Notes: generated by a model from the letters alone, not told the origin. DNA of 64,000 bases from an uncultured Clostridia bacterium (GCA_947303255.1 CAMYXL010000006.1:1-64000); one strand, 5' to 3'. Counted from the first letter of the stretch, positions 1 through 9,472 are shown. Numbers and translations are program-made.

Positions 1-1
1 T

Positions 2-3000
2 CCAACGGCTAACGGAATGCCGCATATCGGTCATATCAAGACCAGAGTAATTAAGGATTTGATCCCTAGATTCTATGCTATGAAGGGAGCAAATGTTACA
101 TTTAAGGCCGGTTGGGATACACACGGTCTTCCTGTCGAGCTCGAAGTCGAGAAGATGCTCGGTATCAACGGTAAGCCTCAGATCGAGGATTACGGTGTTG
201 AGCCTTTTATCAAGAAGTGTAAGGAATCCGTATGGAAGTACAAGGGCGAGTGGGAGCAGATGAGTGACCGCGTAGGCTTCTGGGCTGACATGGAGCATCC
301 TTACGTTACATATGACAATAACTACATCGAGTCCGAGTGGTGGGCTTTGAAGACGATCTGGGATAAGGACCTTCTTTATAAGGGTCATAAGATTGTTCCA
401 TACTGCCCACGTTGCGGTACGGCTCTTTCCAGCCATGAGGTTGCTCAGGGTTATAAGTGCGTAAAGGAGAATTCCGTATACGTAAGATTCAAGGTTAAAG
501 GTCAGGAAGATACTTACCTTGCAGCATGCACCACAACTCCATGGACACTTCCTTCAAACGTTGCTCTTTGCGTAAGCCCAACAGACGAGTACGTAAAGAT
601 CAAGGTTGACGAGGACCTCGACGGAACAGCTAAGCCTGTTTACTACTACATGGCTAATGAGCTTGTAGCATCCCTTTTCGAGAAGGTTGAAGTATTGGAA
701 TCCATGAAGGGTTCTGACCTTTGCGGTATGGAATACGAGCCGCTTCTTCCTTATGCTACAGACGATCTTGCAGCAACTAAGAAGAAGAGCCACTACGTTG
801 TATCTGACAGCTACGTAACAATGAGCGATGGTACAGGTATCGTTCATATCGCTCCTGCTTTCGGTGAAGACGACGCCAGAGTAGGTAGAGACAATGATCT
901 TCCTTTCATCCAGCTCGTTAATGAAGACGGTACAATGCCTGAGTGCTGCGGTGAGGTTAAGGGTCTTTTCGTTAAGGATGCTGATCCTATCATCATCAAG
1001 AAACTCAACATGGAGGCTAAGCTTCTTAAGAAGATGCCTTATGAGCATGACTATCCGTTCTGCTGGAGATGTGATACACCACTCATCTACTATGCTAGAT
1101 CTACATGGTTCATCGCTATGAGCACAAAGAAGGAAGAACTTCTTGCTTCCAACAGAATGGTCAACTGGTATCCGGAGACCATCAGAGACGGACGTATGGG
1201 TAACTTCCTCGAGAACGTAATCGACTGGGGTATCTCCCGTGAGAGATATTGGGGTACACCACTTCCTGTATGGGAGTGCGAGTGCGGCCACAGACACTGC
1301 ATCGGTTCTATCGAAGAACTCAAGAGCATGAGTGATGATTGTCCGGATGATATCGAGCTTCATAAGCCATATATCGACAATGTTCATCTTAAGTGCCCTA
1401 AGTGCGACGGCAAGATGACCAGAGTTCCAGAGGTTATCGACTGTTGGTTCGACTCCGGTGCAATGCCATTTGCACAGTACCACTATCCATTTGAGAACAA
1501 GGAGTTCTTTGAGTCCCACTATCCGTGTGACTTCATCTCCGAGGCTTTGGACCAGACAAGAGGATGGTTCTATTCTCTTATCGCTATCAGTACTGTTCTT
1601 TTCGGAAAAGCTCCGTTTAAGAACTGTATCGTTATGGGTCTTGTTCAGGATGAGAACGGTCAGAAGATGAGTAAGCACAAGGGTAACGTAGTAAGTCCTT
1701 GGGATATCCTTAATAATCAGGGTGCTGATGCTGCTAGATGGTATTTCTACAGCGCTAACTCACCATGGCTTTCCAACAGATTCTCTGATGCTGCAGTTAA
1801 TGAAGGCCAGAGAAAGTTCATGGGAACACTTTGGAACACATATGCGTTCTACGTAATGTATGCTGATATCGATAACTTCGATCCTACTAAGTACACTCTT
1901 GATACCAAGAACCTCTGCGCAATGGACAGATGGGTACTTTCCAGACTTAACACTCTCATCAAGAATGTTAACGAGGAGATGGCTGGTTACGATATCACAA
2001 CAGCTGCAAGACTCATCCAGGATTTCACAGATGAGCTTTCCAACTGGTACGTAAGAAGAGGCCGTGAGAGATATTGGGGCGGCGAGATGACAAAGGATAA
2101 GGTCGATGCATTCATGACCCTTTATACGGTTCTTGATGAGTTCACAAGACTTATCGCTCCGTTCGTTCCGTTCATCTCTGAGTCTATCTATCAGAACATC
2201 GTAAGAACAGTTAATCCTGATGCACCTTTGTCGATCCACATGTGTGATTGCCCGGAGGTTAAGGAAGAACTTATCGATAAGAACCTTGAAGAGGAGATGG
2301 ATCTCGTTCAGAACATCGTTGTTCTCGGCCGTGCTGCAAGAGCTCAGGCTAACATGAAGAACAGACAGCCATTGTCTGAGATCTTCGTAGTAGCTGATAA
2401 GAAACTTGACGAAGAGTATGGTCAGATCGTATGCGAAGAGCTTAACGTAAGAACCATCAAGTGCCTTGAGGATGCAGGCGAGCTCGTAGATTATAAGCTC
2501 AAGCCACAGCTCAGAACTTGCGGACGTAAGTTCGGTCCTAAGCTCAACGCTGCTAAGGAAGTAATCGCTAACCTTAACGGTAAGGAGATCGTATCTAAGG
2601 TTAAGGAAGGCCCTGTGACCATCACTGTTGACGGTGAGGACTTCGAGATGAACGAGGAAGATTTCCTTGTTGAGACTATCCAGCCTGAAGGTCTTTCCAC
2701 TCAGGAAGACAAGGGCATCACGGTTTCCCTCAACATCGTTCTTACTGATGACCTTATCGAAGACGGTTTCGTTAGAGAGATGATCTCCAAGATCCAGACT
2801 CAGCGTAAGGAGACAGGTCTTGAGGTTATCGACAGAATAGTATTATCATATAGCGGTAATGCTAAGCTTGCTGAGATCATCGAGAAGAAGAAGGAGTTCA
2901 TCGCTTCTGAAGTTCTCGCTGCTGAGATCAAGGAAGGCGAAGGTTCAAATATGAAGGAATGGTCCATCAACGGTGAGAAGGTATTCTTCAACGTTGAGAA

Positions 3001-3007
3001 GGCCTAA
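2..3007 (+). CDS. ileS: Isoleucyl-tRNA synthetase (5' truncated by window)
   Basis: Charges tRNA-Ile with isoleucine in the cytoplasm (class I synthetase). The frame is open from base 2 and reads PTANG before the first ATG, so the track start at 17 is internal: the true start lies upstream and only a short N-terminal piece is missing. The HIGH signature is seen as PHIGH at the very beginning and the KMSKS loop as KMSKH near base 1666. An editing domain and two Cys-rich zinc-like clusters (CPRCG near 400; CECGH and CPKCD near 1280-1400) lie between them, followed by an anticodon-binding region. Total length of roughly 1030 residues fits the long, eukaryote-like IleRS class common in clostridia. 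It heads the operon; the M50 protease starts 13 bases after its stop. Any T-box leader would lie outside the window. Confidence 0.97.
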   Translation, partial: PTANGMPHIGHIKTRVIKDLIPRFYAMKGANVTFKAGWDTHGLPVELEVEKMLGINGKPQIEDYGVEPFIKKCKESVWKYKGEWEQMSDRVGFWADMEHPYVTYDNNYIESEWWALKTIWDKDLLYKGHKIVPYCPRCGTALSSHEVAQGYKCVKENSVYVRFKVKGQEDTYLAACTTTPWTLPSNVALCVSPTDEYVKIKVDEDLDGTAKPVYYYMANELVASLFEKVEVLESMKGSDLCGMEYEPLLPYATDDLAATKKKSHYVVSDSYVTMSDGTGIVHIAPAFGEDDARVGRDNDLPFIQLVNEDGTMPECCGEVKGLFVKDADPIIIKKLNMEAKLLKKMPYEHDYPFCWRCDTPLIYYARSTWFIAMSTKKEELLASNRMVNWYPETIRDGRMGNFLENVIDWGISRERYWGTPLPVWECECGHRHCIGSIEELKSMSDDCPDDIELHKPYIDNVHLKCPKCDGKMTRVPEVIDCWFDSGAMPFAQYHYPFENKEFFESHYPCDFISEALDQTRGWFYSLIAISTVLFGKAPFKNCIVMGLVQDENGQKMSKHKGNVVSPWDILNNQGADAARWYFYSANSPWLSNRFSDAAVNEGQRKFMGTLWNTYAFYVMYADIDNFDPTKYTLDTKNLCAMDRWVLSRLNTLIKNVNEEMAGYDITTAARLIQDFTDELSNWYVRRGRERYWGGEMTKDKVDAFMTLYTVLDEFTRLIAPFVPFISESIYQNIVRTVNPDAPLSIHMCDCPEVKEELIDKNLEEEMDLVQNIVVLGRAARAQANMKNRQPLSEIFVVADKKLDEEYGQIVCEELNVRTIKCLEDAGELVDYKLKPQLRTCGRKFGPKLNAAKEVIANLNGKEIVSKVKEGPVTITVDGEDFEMNEEDFLVETIQPEGLSTQEDKGITVSLNIVLTDDLIEDGFVREMISKIQTQRKETGLEVIDRIVLSYSGNAKLAEIIEKKKEFIASEVLAAEIKEGEGSNMKEWSINGEKVFFNVEKA

Positions 3008-3020
3008 GAGGAAATAGTAA

Positions 3021-3728
3021 ATGCTGTTTTATCTTATACGTGCGACTCGTGACCCGAAAGAGATTTTGTACATCCTCGTGATGTACATTCTCGCGCTGTC
3101 CGTAGCGTTTGCGTGTCATGAGTTTGCACATGCCTTTGCGGCATTGAAACTTGGTGACGATACTGCCAAACACATGGGTCGTGTAACTTTAAATCCTTTG
3201 GCACATATCGATCTGAAGGCATTGATCCCTTTGTTGCTCATGGGATTCGGTTGGGGTAAACCTGTACCGGTCGATCCTTCAAGACTTACTAAGTTAAAAA
3301 GCAGATCGTTATCTATTATCCTTGTTTCAATAGCAGGTGTAACAGCCAATTTCATATTGGCAATTATTGCCGGAATACTTTATGTTTTGGCGTATGAGCT
3401 TATCCCTCAGGACTTCCAGTTCTTACCGATGATAAACAGTTTTTTGGAAATGTGCATAACGCTCAATCTCGGACTTTTGGCATTCAACCTTCTCCCGATC
3501 CCGCCTCTTGACGGATTCAGGGTAATCTATGAGTTGCTTCCGGTAAAGTTAAGATATACGGGATTCTTCAAATGGTATGCAACATATGCTCCTATGATCC
3601 TTTTCGGATTGATCGTTATCGGAGCTATGTCCAATATATCGTTTTTCTCAGGAATTATTACTATTATCGAGTGGCCGTTCCAGAAAGTCGTATTTTGGAT
3701 AATGGAACTTGTAGCCAAACTATTTTAA
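3021..3728 (+). CDS. Site-2 protease family (M50) membrane metalloprotease
   Basis: Predicted integral membrane zinc protease of 235 residues. The HExxH motif is HEFAH at residues 33-37 inside the first hydrophobic region, and the second metal-ligand motif is NLLPIPPLDG near residue 158, with several further membrane segments. This small PDZ-less form belongs to the YwhC/Rv-type branch of family M50 and not to RseP, which is encoded separately at 29777. It stands directly before scpA, an arrangement I recall as common in clostridia, but its substrate is unknown. The start is supported by AGAGGA a few bases upstream. Spacing to ileS (13 bases) and scpA (12 bases) indicates co-transcription. 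Confidence 0.88.
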   Translation: MLFYLIRATRDPKEILYILVMYILALSVAFACHEFAHAFAALKLGDDTAKHMGRVTLNPLAHIDLKALIPLLLMGFGWGKPVPVDPSRLTKLKSRSLSIILVSIAGVTANFILAIIAGILYVLAYELIPQDFQFLPMINSFLEMCITLNLGLLAFNLLPIPPLDGFRVIYELLPVKLRYTGFFKWYATYAPMILFGLIVIGAMSNISFFSGIITIIEWPFQKVVFWIMELVAKLF

Positions 3729-3740
3729 AGGAGAAAGCAG

Positions 3741-4508
3741 ATGGAAGAGACTATTCATCAGAAGCCTGAATTGAAGATCAGGCATTTTGAAGGTCCTCTC
3801 GACCTGCTTTTTCATTTGATCGAAAAAAACGACATAGATATCTACGATATACCTATATCCGATATCACAAAGCAGTATATGGACCATCTCGAAAAAATGC
3901 AGCAGCTCGACATGGAGGTCGCTTCAGAGTTCCTTGTCATGGCCGCCACATTGGTCCACATAAAATCCAGGATGATGCTTCCGAACAGAAAAGCGGAAGA
4001 TCAGACAGAGGAAGAAGATCCGAGAGAAGAACTCGTTATCAGTCTTTTGCGCTATAAGCGCTGTAAGTTCCTTGCAGGTGAGCTTAAGGTAAGACATGAG
4101 GACTTCCAGAATTGCTACTACAGAGTTCCAATGACAGCCAAATCCCTGGATATCGAGTTTGAGGCTCCACCTCAGGAATTCGATCCGGAACTTTTCAACG
4201 AAGCAGTTGATGTCATATGTAAGCGTAACGAGATAAGATTCGCAGATATCTCCGCCAAGATCACTCACATCCTTAAAAGAGACAAGCTCTCTGTAAGAGA
4301 GAGGATGAAGTCACTTTTCAAGTCGATCACCAAGAGAGGCAAATGCTTCTTCCACGAACTCTTTCCTAAGGGAAAAGTCGAGAAGATCGACAGGATCGTC
4401 GGTTTTCTTGCCGTACTCGAACTTTTGAGAAACAACAGTATCAAGGCAGAACAGAAGAAACCGTTTGACGTAATACTTCTTGAAGAGAAAAGAGCAGGGG
4501 AAACATAA
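3741..4508 (+). CDS. scpA: Segregation and condensation protein A
   Basis: Kleisin subunit of the SMC-ScpAB condensin-like complex that compacts and separates new chromosomes. It has 255 residues, with the typical N-terminal kleisin helices (FEGPLDLLFHLIEKN, DIYDIPISDI) that bind the SMC neck, a charged middle, and a C-terminal winged helix that binds the SMC head. The start follows AAAGGAGAAAGCAG, a strong ribosome binding site. The stop overlaps the scpB start by one base, so the two subunits are translationally coupled, as expected for partners made in fixed ratio. Confidence 0.95.
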   Translation: MEETIHQKPELKIRHFEGPLDLLFHLIEKNDIDIYDIPISDITKQYMDHLEKMQQLDMEVASEFLVMAATLVHIKSRMMLPNRKAEDQTEEEDPREELVISLLRYKRCKFLAGELKVRHEDFQNCYYRVPMTAKSLDIEFEAPPQEFDPELFNEAVDVICKRNEIRFADISAKITHILKRDKLSVRERMKSLFKSITKRGKCFFHELFPKGKVEKIDRIVGFLAVLELLRNNSIKAEQKKPFDVILLEEKRAGET

Positions 4509-5311
4509 TGGACGTAAAGAAAGACTACAATGCAGAAGATCTTCCGATCGAAGGCGAGCAGACCTTGGACGGATTTTTCGAGCAGGAAAAGATGCCGAAA
4601 AAATCCAAGTCCGATAATCTCGTGGATGATTTCGAACTTCCGATCCAGGAACTTTCCAGTGCGCTTGAAGCGATCCTGTTCGTAAGCGGTGAGTCAGTTT
4701 CTCTTGCAAGACTTGAAGAGATAACAGGAATCAATAAGGAACTTATCGTTAAAGCGATGGACAAACTGATAAGTGAGTATCAGAATAATCCTTGGGGAGG
4801 TCTTTTGATCAGAAAAGCCGAGGATTCCTATATCATGTGTACTAAGCCTTCAATGAAGAAGGTTTTGGAGAGAATGTTCATGCCTAGGATGAAGGCTCCG
4901 CTTTCTCAGGCTTCCTACGAGACACTGGCTATCGTAGCTTATAACCAGCCGGTAACAAGAGCTCAGGTTGAAGCAGTTCGAGGAGTATCGAGCGACAGCA
5001 TCATCTCAAGGCTCTTGGACAGGGGATGGATAGAAGAAGCAGGTTACCTGGATGCTCCGGGCAGACCAACGCTTTTTAAGACATCCGAACAGTTCCTCTT
5101 GGAGTTCGGCATAAAATCCATCGATGAATTGCCATCCATGGAGCTTATGAGCTATAAGACTATCAGAGATCTCGAGCAGTCCCTTGAGGATGCTGCGGGA
5201 GCAAATGATAACAGACAGATTTCCATTGACGGACTTCTTGAAGAAAAGAAGGCTGAGGATGAAAATGAAGGGAAGGAAGAATTCCCGGAAAGCGATTTTG
5301 ACGAGAAGTAA
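4508..5311 (+). CDS. scpB: Segregation and condensation protein B
   Basis: Second accessory subunit of the SMC condensin; it dimerises through winged-helix domains and binds the central part of ScpA. It has 267 residues. The conserved core runs from about residue 50 (LEAILFVSGESVSL) through the strong family signature YETLAIVAYNQPVTRAQVEAVRG and LLDRGWIEEAG to about residue 215. An acidic, probably disordered N-terminal leader of about 45 residues and a Glu/Asp/Lys-rich tail are extra to the core. It overlaps the scpA stop by one base. Confidence 0.95.
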   Translation: MDVKKDYNAEDLPIEGEQTLDGFFEQEKMPKKSKSDNLVDDFELPIQELSSALEAILFVSGESVSLARLEEITGINKELIVKAMDKLISEYQNNPWGGLLIRKAEDSYIMCTKPSMKKVLERMFMPRMKAPLSQASYETLAIVAYNQPVTRAQVEAVRGVSSDSIISRLLDRGWIEEAGYLDAPGRPTLFKTSEQFLLEFGIKSIDELPSMELMSYKTIRDLEQSLEDAAGANDNRQISIDGLLEEKKAEDENEGKEEFPESDFDEK

Positions 5312-5323
5312 GAAGGTCACGTT

Positions 5324-6205
5324 ATGAGTTTGATTTTTGACGAGATTACTAACAGAATGGATTCCATGAGTAAGGGCCACAAAGCCATTGCTTCATACAT
5401 CCTCGACAATTACGATAAAGCAGCTTACATGACTGCATCAAAGCTCGGTGAGGCTACCGGTGTAAGTGAGTCTACAGTAGTACGATTCACGATGGAACTT
5501 GGTTTTGACGGCTATCCTCATTTCCAGAACACTCTTAAGGAAGAACTTAAGAGCAAGCTTACTTCCGTACAGCGTCTTGATGCTACTGAGCGTTTCGCTG
5601 ATGATGCCACAGCCATTAGAGATATCATGCAGGCTGATATCGATAATCTTAAGGCAACTCTTAATGAAGTATCTACCGAATCTTTTGAGCAGGCAGTAAA
5701 GACCATCCTCGGAGCAAAGAAGATATATCTCATGGGTCTTCGTTCCAGTTCTCCGCTGTCATCGTTCATGCATTTTTATATGACACTTCTTTTCGATGAT
5801 GTCATCCATATCCACAGTAACAGCGCCAACGAAGTTTTCGAGCAGATCCTGCCTATAACAAAAGACGATGTAATGATCGGAATCTCTTTCCCGAGATATT
5901 CCACACGTACCGTTAACTCCATGGCTTATGCAAAGGACAAGGGCGCCAAGGTTATCGTAATTACCGATAAGGACAACACGGCACTTACAGAGAATGCAGA
6001 TATAAAACTCTTCGCTAGATCCAGCATGGCGTCATTCGTTGATTCTCTTTCTGCACCTCTTTCACTTATCAATGCACTTCTTGTTACTCTCGGAATGCAC
6101 AGAAAAGACCACATCAAGAGTTCCTTTGAAGCACTCGAGAACCTCTGGTCCAAGTACAGCGTATATGAGGGCGACCGCGTAAAGAAGGAGGATAATAATG
6201 AGTAA
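5324..6205 (+). CDS. RpiR-family transcriptional regulator (HTH + SIS domain)
   Basis: A 293-residue DNA-binding regulator. An N-terminal RpiR-type helix-turn-helix (about residues 1-75, with the signature KLGEATGVSESTVVRFTMELGF) is followed by a SIS sugar-phosphate sensing domain (about 120-260, with KKIYLMGLRSSSPL and IGISFPRYSTRT). RpiR proteins usually sense phosphorylated sugars or amino sugars. No sugar operon is adjacent, so the target genes cannot be read from context. The start follows AGAAGG at a normal distance. The stop overlaps the next gene by 8 bases, so it is coupled to the HutP-like gene. Confidence 0.9.
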   Translation: MSLIFDEITNRMDSMSKGHKAIASYILDNYDKAAYMTASKLGEATGVSESTVVRFTMELGFDGYPHFQNTLKEELKSKLTSVQRLDATERFADDATAIRDIMQADIDNLKATLNEVSTESFEQAVKTILGAKKIYLMGLRSSSPLSSFMHFYMTLLFDDVIHIHSNSANEVFEQILPITKDDVMIGISFPRYSTRTVNSMAYAKDKGAKVIVITDKDNTALTENADIKLFARSSMASFVDSLSAPLSLINALLVTLGMHRKDHIKSSFEALENLWSKYSVYEGDRVKKEDNNE

Positions 6206-6614
6206 TATCCCTGAAAGCAAGTTCACTTCATCCGCTGTCATCATGCTCGCCATCACCGAGAGCAGAGAAGAGGAAAACGAGCTCAAGGCAAAGTTCCAGG
6301 CACAGAACATCAAGTGTGCCGCAGTCGATTTCGGAGGTGAATTTATTTCATCCGTCTCGAAAATAATCGAAAAAGCTATCGTTACTTCTCAGAAAGCAGG
6401 CATCATCTCAGATTCCCATAACGAGGAAGGAGCAGTTGCAGGAGCCGCAAGAGAAGCAGTTTCACAGATCTCACAAAAGGCGATCGGTCTTAACGTCGGA
6501 GGCAAGATCGCAGTTGCAAGATACGGTAATCATTTAAGCGTATGTTGTTATTTTGGAATAGGAATGTTGAATCTTAACGAGATCGCTATAGGTCTCGGAC
6601 ACAGAGCAATCTAA
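6198..6614 (+). CDS. HutP-family RNA-binding protein
   Basis: A 138-residue protein resembling the HutP family, known from Bacillus subtilis as a histidine- and metal-dependent RNA-binding antiterminator of the hut operon. Family features seen are the DSH histidine segment near residue 73, the GLNVGGKIAVARY strand, and the C-terminal IGLGHRAI motif that matches the metal-binding histidine end of HutP. No histidine-use genes are nearby; it sits between an RpiR regulator and cmk, so the ligand and RNA target may differ from B. subtilis. It starts inside the end of the RpiR gene after AAGGAGG, a strong ribosome binding site. The family assignment rests on remembered motifs. Confidence 0.78.
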   Translation: MSNIPESKFTSSAVIMLAITESREEENELKAKFQAQNIKCAAVDFGGEFISSVSKIIEKAIVTSQKAGIISDSHNEEGAVAGAAREAVSQISQKAIGLNVGGKIAVARYGNHLSVCCYFGIGMLNLNEIAIGLGHRAI

Positions 6615-6626
6615 GGAGGAATGCAA

Positions 6627-7292
6627 ATGGATATTTATCAGATCGCTATCGACGGACCTTCAGGTTCAGGAAAGAGTACTCTTGCAAAGGGTGTATCGAA
6701 AAGACTCGGTATCATGTATCTCGACACCGGAGCAATGTATCGTACATGCGGTTTATATGCAATAAAGAAGGGCGTTGATCCTAAGGACGAGGCTAAGGTA
6801 AAAGAACTCATGGATCAGATGGATCTCAAGATCGAATTCAAAGACGGTGAGCAGCATATGATCATCGACGGCGAGGACGTAACAGGCCAGATCAGAACAC
6901 CTGAGGTATCCAGAGCAGCTTCAAATATCAGCACACTTCCTGTCGTAAGAAGCAAGATGGTCGACATGCAAAGAAAGATCGCCAAAGAGCAGAGTTTCGT
7001 TCTCGACGGAAGAGACATCGGTTCCAACGTTCTTCCTGATGCTAAATACAAGTTCTTCCTTACTGCATCTGCTGAGATCAGAGCAGAAAGAAGAGTCAAG
7101 GAGTTAAACGAGCGCGGTGATTTTTCTCAGAACTACGAGGAAGTCCTCAAGGATATCAAGTGGCGAGACGAACAGGATTCCACAAGATCCAATGCTCCGC
7201 TCGTTAAGGTTGCAGATGCTATCGAGATCGATACTTCAAAGATAACAATAGAGGAGACACTCGAGGCTCTTCTGGCACAGGTTAAGGAGTAA
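6627..7292 (+). CDS. cmk: Cytidylate kinase
   Basis: Phosphorylates CMP and dCMP with ATP in pyrimidine nucleotide supply. The Walker A loop GPSGSGKST is near the N-terminus, followed by the CMP-binding LDTGAMYR motif and the DGRDIGS motif near residue 130, with an RVKELNERG lid region. The track starts at 6621, but that ATG touches the AAGGAGGA ribosome binding site. The ATG six bases later (6627) is correctly spaced and yields MDIYQIAIDGPSG, so 221 residues is preferred. The cmk gene next to an ispH-rpsA fusion is a familiar clostridial order. Confidence 0.95.
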   Translation: MDIYQIAIDGPSGSGKSTLAKGVSKRLGIMYLDTGAMYRTCGLYAIKKGVDPKDEAKVKELMDQMDLKIEFKDGEQHMIIDGEDVTGQIRTPEVSRAASNISTLPVVRSKMVDMQRKIAKEQSFVLDGRDIGSNVLPDAKYKFFLTASAEIRAERRVKELNERGDFSQNYEEVLKDIKWRDEQDSTRSNAPLVKVADAIEIDTSKITIEETLEALLAQVKE

Positions 7293-7294
7293 GC

Positions 7295-9391
7295 ATGGAA
7301 ATAAAGGTCGCTAAGCAGGCAGGTTTTTGTTTTGGAGTCAAGAATGCGGTTGATACTGCATACAGATCAGTTGAGACGATCAAGGACAGAAAGCTTTACA
7401 TGCTTGGTGAGCTTACTCATAATGATTTTGTTGTAAATGAATTGATTTCAAAAGGCTTCATTCTGATCGATTCCCCTGAGGAGGCGACAGAAGGGAGCCT
7501 TGTTCTTTTAAGGGCACACGGAGTTACCTGCGAGGTAAAAGAAAAACTCAAAAAACTCAATTGCGAAGTGCTTGATTGCACTTGTCCGTTTGTAGACAAG
7601 ATACACAAGATCGTAAAAGAACAAGCCGATAACGGAAAAAACATAGTTGTAACGGGAGCAAAAGGTCATCCGGAAGTAGTCGGTATTTGTAGTGAAGCTC
7701 CGGCTGACAAAGTGTTCGTAATAAGCTCTGCAGAGGAGATTTCGGACATTCCGTTTCCTCTCGACAGTGCCGTTATTGTGTCACAAACTACATTCTCAAC
7801 AGTAGAATTCGAGAAAATTTGTGCAAATGTCAAAAATCAAATTGCAAAATCTTGCATTTTTGATACAATATGTATTACGACGGAAAGCAGGCAAAAAGAA
7901 GCTTTACAGTTATCCATGGATTCTGATGTCATGTTAGTCATAGGCTCAGGGCACAGTTCCAATACCCGTAAACTCTTTGATATTTGCAGAAGTCATTGCG
8001 TAAGAACGTACCTAGTTTCTGACGCCTCTGAAGTAAGGAAACTTATAAAGGAAGGATCAATTTCTTCCTCTGACAGAGTCGGAGTAACAGCTGGTGCTTC
8101 TACGCCTCAATGTATTATTTTGGAGGTTGTCGGCGAGATGAGCGAGAACGAAGTTATGACGAATCAGGAACAGACTGATATCAATTTTGGGGACTATATC
8201 GATAGTATTCCACAACTAAGGAGAGGAGCTACCGTTAAGGGTTCTGTAACTTCGGCAGACGCAGATTACGTTTATGTAGATGTTCGTGACAAATCCGAAG
8301 GAAAGATTCCAAGAAGAGAAGTAGATAATGATCCAGACTTCGATCTTGAGAAAGCAATTGCAGAGCGTCAGGAAGTTACGACTATCGTAAAGAGCATTCG
8401 TAATTCCGATATGGGCAAGGAGATCATCCTTTCTAAGTCCCAGGTAGATATGGACAAGCATAAGAAAGCAATCGAGGATGCTTTCGAGAATAAGACACCA
8501 GTTACACTTAAGATCACAAACGTTGTTAAAGACGGTGTAATCGGTAACTACGCAGGTAACATTGACGTATATATTCACAAGACACAGCTTAAGATGGCTG
8601 GCGGTGAGGATATCGATCTCGAGTCCTACAAGGGACAGAACATCGACGTTATCATCACAAAGATGGATACAGATGCTAGACATCGTTTGAGAATCTCCGG
8701 TTCGCACCGTGCTATCATCTCCAACGAGCGTAAGGAAAAGGCTGACGCTCTCTGGTCCGGTATCGAAGTAGGCAAGCACTACAAGGGTATCGTTAGAAGC
8801 CTTCCTGATTTCGGTGCATTCATCGATATCGGCGGTGTAGACGGACTCCTTCACAACTCCGAGATTTCCTGGAAGAGAATCAAGAGATCCTCTGATGTTC
8901 TTTCCGTAGGTCAGGAAGTTGATGTATATGTTAAGGATTTCGACAAGGAAACAAAGAAGATCTCCTTGGGCTATAAGAAGGAAGAGGATGATCCTTACTA
9001 CAATATTGAAGAGAGAATCCCGGTTGGTTCTATCGTTAAGGGTACAGTTGTTAGACTTACTGACTTCGGTGCTTTCGTACAGCTTGAGCCAAACCTCGAT
9101 GCACTCTGCCACGTATCTGAGATCTCTACAGTAAGACTTCAGAAGCCATCTGATGTTCTTTCAGTAGGTATGGAGATCGAGGCTAAGGTTATCGATGTTA
9201 AGAAGGATCAGAGAAGAATCTCCATCAGCATCAAGGAAGTAGCTCCTATCGATCCTGTAACAGAGGATGAGGATATCTACGCTATCGCTGAGGAAGATGC
9301 TGCTCCTGCTGCTGAAGAAGCACCTGCAGTTGAGGAGGCTCCTGTTGAGGAAGCACCTGCTGCTGAGGCTGAGGCTCCTGCAGCTGAGTAA
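7295..9391 (+). CDS. ispH-rpsA: IspH - ribosomal protein S1 fusion
   Basis: A 698-residue bifunctional protein. Residues 1-283 are 4-hydroxy-3-methylbut-2-enyl diphosphate reductase, the last step of the MEP isoprenoid pathway, with the three iron-sulfur cysteines in QAGFCFGV, DCTCPF and TICITTESRQ. From about residue 310 four S1 RNA-binding repeats follow; the last two are the clearest (HYKGIVRSLPDFGAFIDIGG, GSIVKGTVVRLTDFGAFVQL). The tail is a repetitive Ala/Glu/Pro acidic stretch. Such fusions are known in Clostridia. Codon choice changes visibly near 8150: the IspH part uses AAA freely, while the S1 part uses AAG and other favoured codons. An in-frame ATG at 8138 is preceded by GGAGG (see findings). 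A terminator follows at 9415. Confidence 0.94.
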   Translation: MEIKVAKQAGFCFGVKNAVDTAYRSVETIKDRKLYMLGELTHNDFVVNELISKGFILIDSPEEATEGSLVLLRAHGVTCEVKEKLKKLNCEVLDCTCPFVDKIHKIVKEQADNGKNIVVTGAKGHPEVVGICSEAPADKVFVISSAEEISDIPFPLDSAVIVSQTTFSTVEFEKICANVKNQIAKSCIFDTICITTESRQKEALQLSMDSDVMLVIGSGHSSNTRKLFDICRSHCVRTYLVSDASEVRKLIKEGSISSSDRVGVTAGASTPQCIILEVVGEMSENEVMTNQEQTDINFGDYIDSIPQLRRGATVKGSVTSADADYVYVDVRDKSEGKIPRREVDNDPDFDLEKAIAERQEVTTIVKSIRNSDMGKEIILSKSQVDMDKHKKAIEDAFENKTPVTLKITNVVKDGVIGNYAGNIDVYIHKTQLKMAGGEDIDLESYKGQNIDVIITKMDTDARHRLRISGSHRAIISNERKEKADALWSGIEVGKHYKGIVRSLPDFGAFIDIGGVDGLLHNSEISWKRIKRSSDVLSVGQEVDVYVKDFDKETKKISLGYKKEEDDPYYNIEERIPVGSIVKGTVVRLTDFGAFVQLEPNLDALCHVSEISTVRLQKPSDVLSVGMEIEAKVIDVKKDQRRISISIKEVAPIDPVTEDEDIYAIAEEDAAPAAEEAPAVEEAPVEEAPAAEAEAPAAE

Positions 9392-9414
9392 TCTCAGTAA
9401 TTAATCAGTTAACG

Positions 9415-9449
9415 AAAAAGATCACTTCGTAATGAAGTGATCTTTTTTT
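9415..9449 (+). terminator. Terminator after ispH-rpsA
   Basis: AGATCACTTC-gtaat-GAAGTGATCT is a perfect stem followed by seven T residues. It lies 24 bases after the ispH-rpsA stop and closes the operon. The A-run on the left arm lets it also serve the convergent minus-strand gene that ends at 9473. Confidence 0.92.
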
Positions 9450-9472
9450 GTGTTAATTATTTCTTGTTATGA

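Noticed and set aside
554-1678. 374-residue minus-strand ORF inside ileS
   Set aside because: It lies wholly opposite ileS, has no family motif and no ribosome binding site; shadow frame caused by codon bias.
8216-9112. 298-residue minus-strand ORF opposite the S1 repeats
   Set aside because: Cys/Leu/Ile-rich shadow of the strongly biased S1 coding sequence; no motif.
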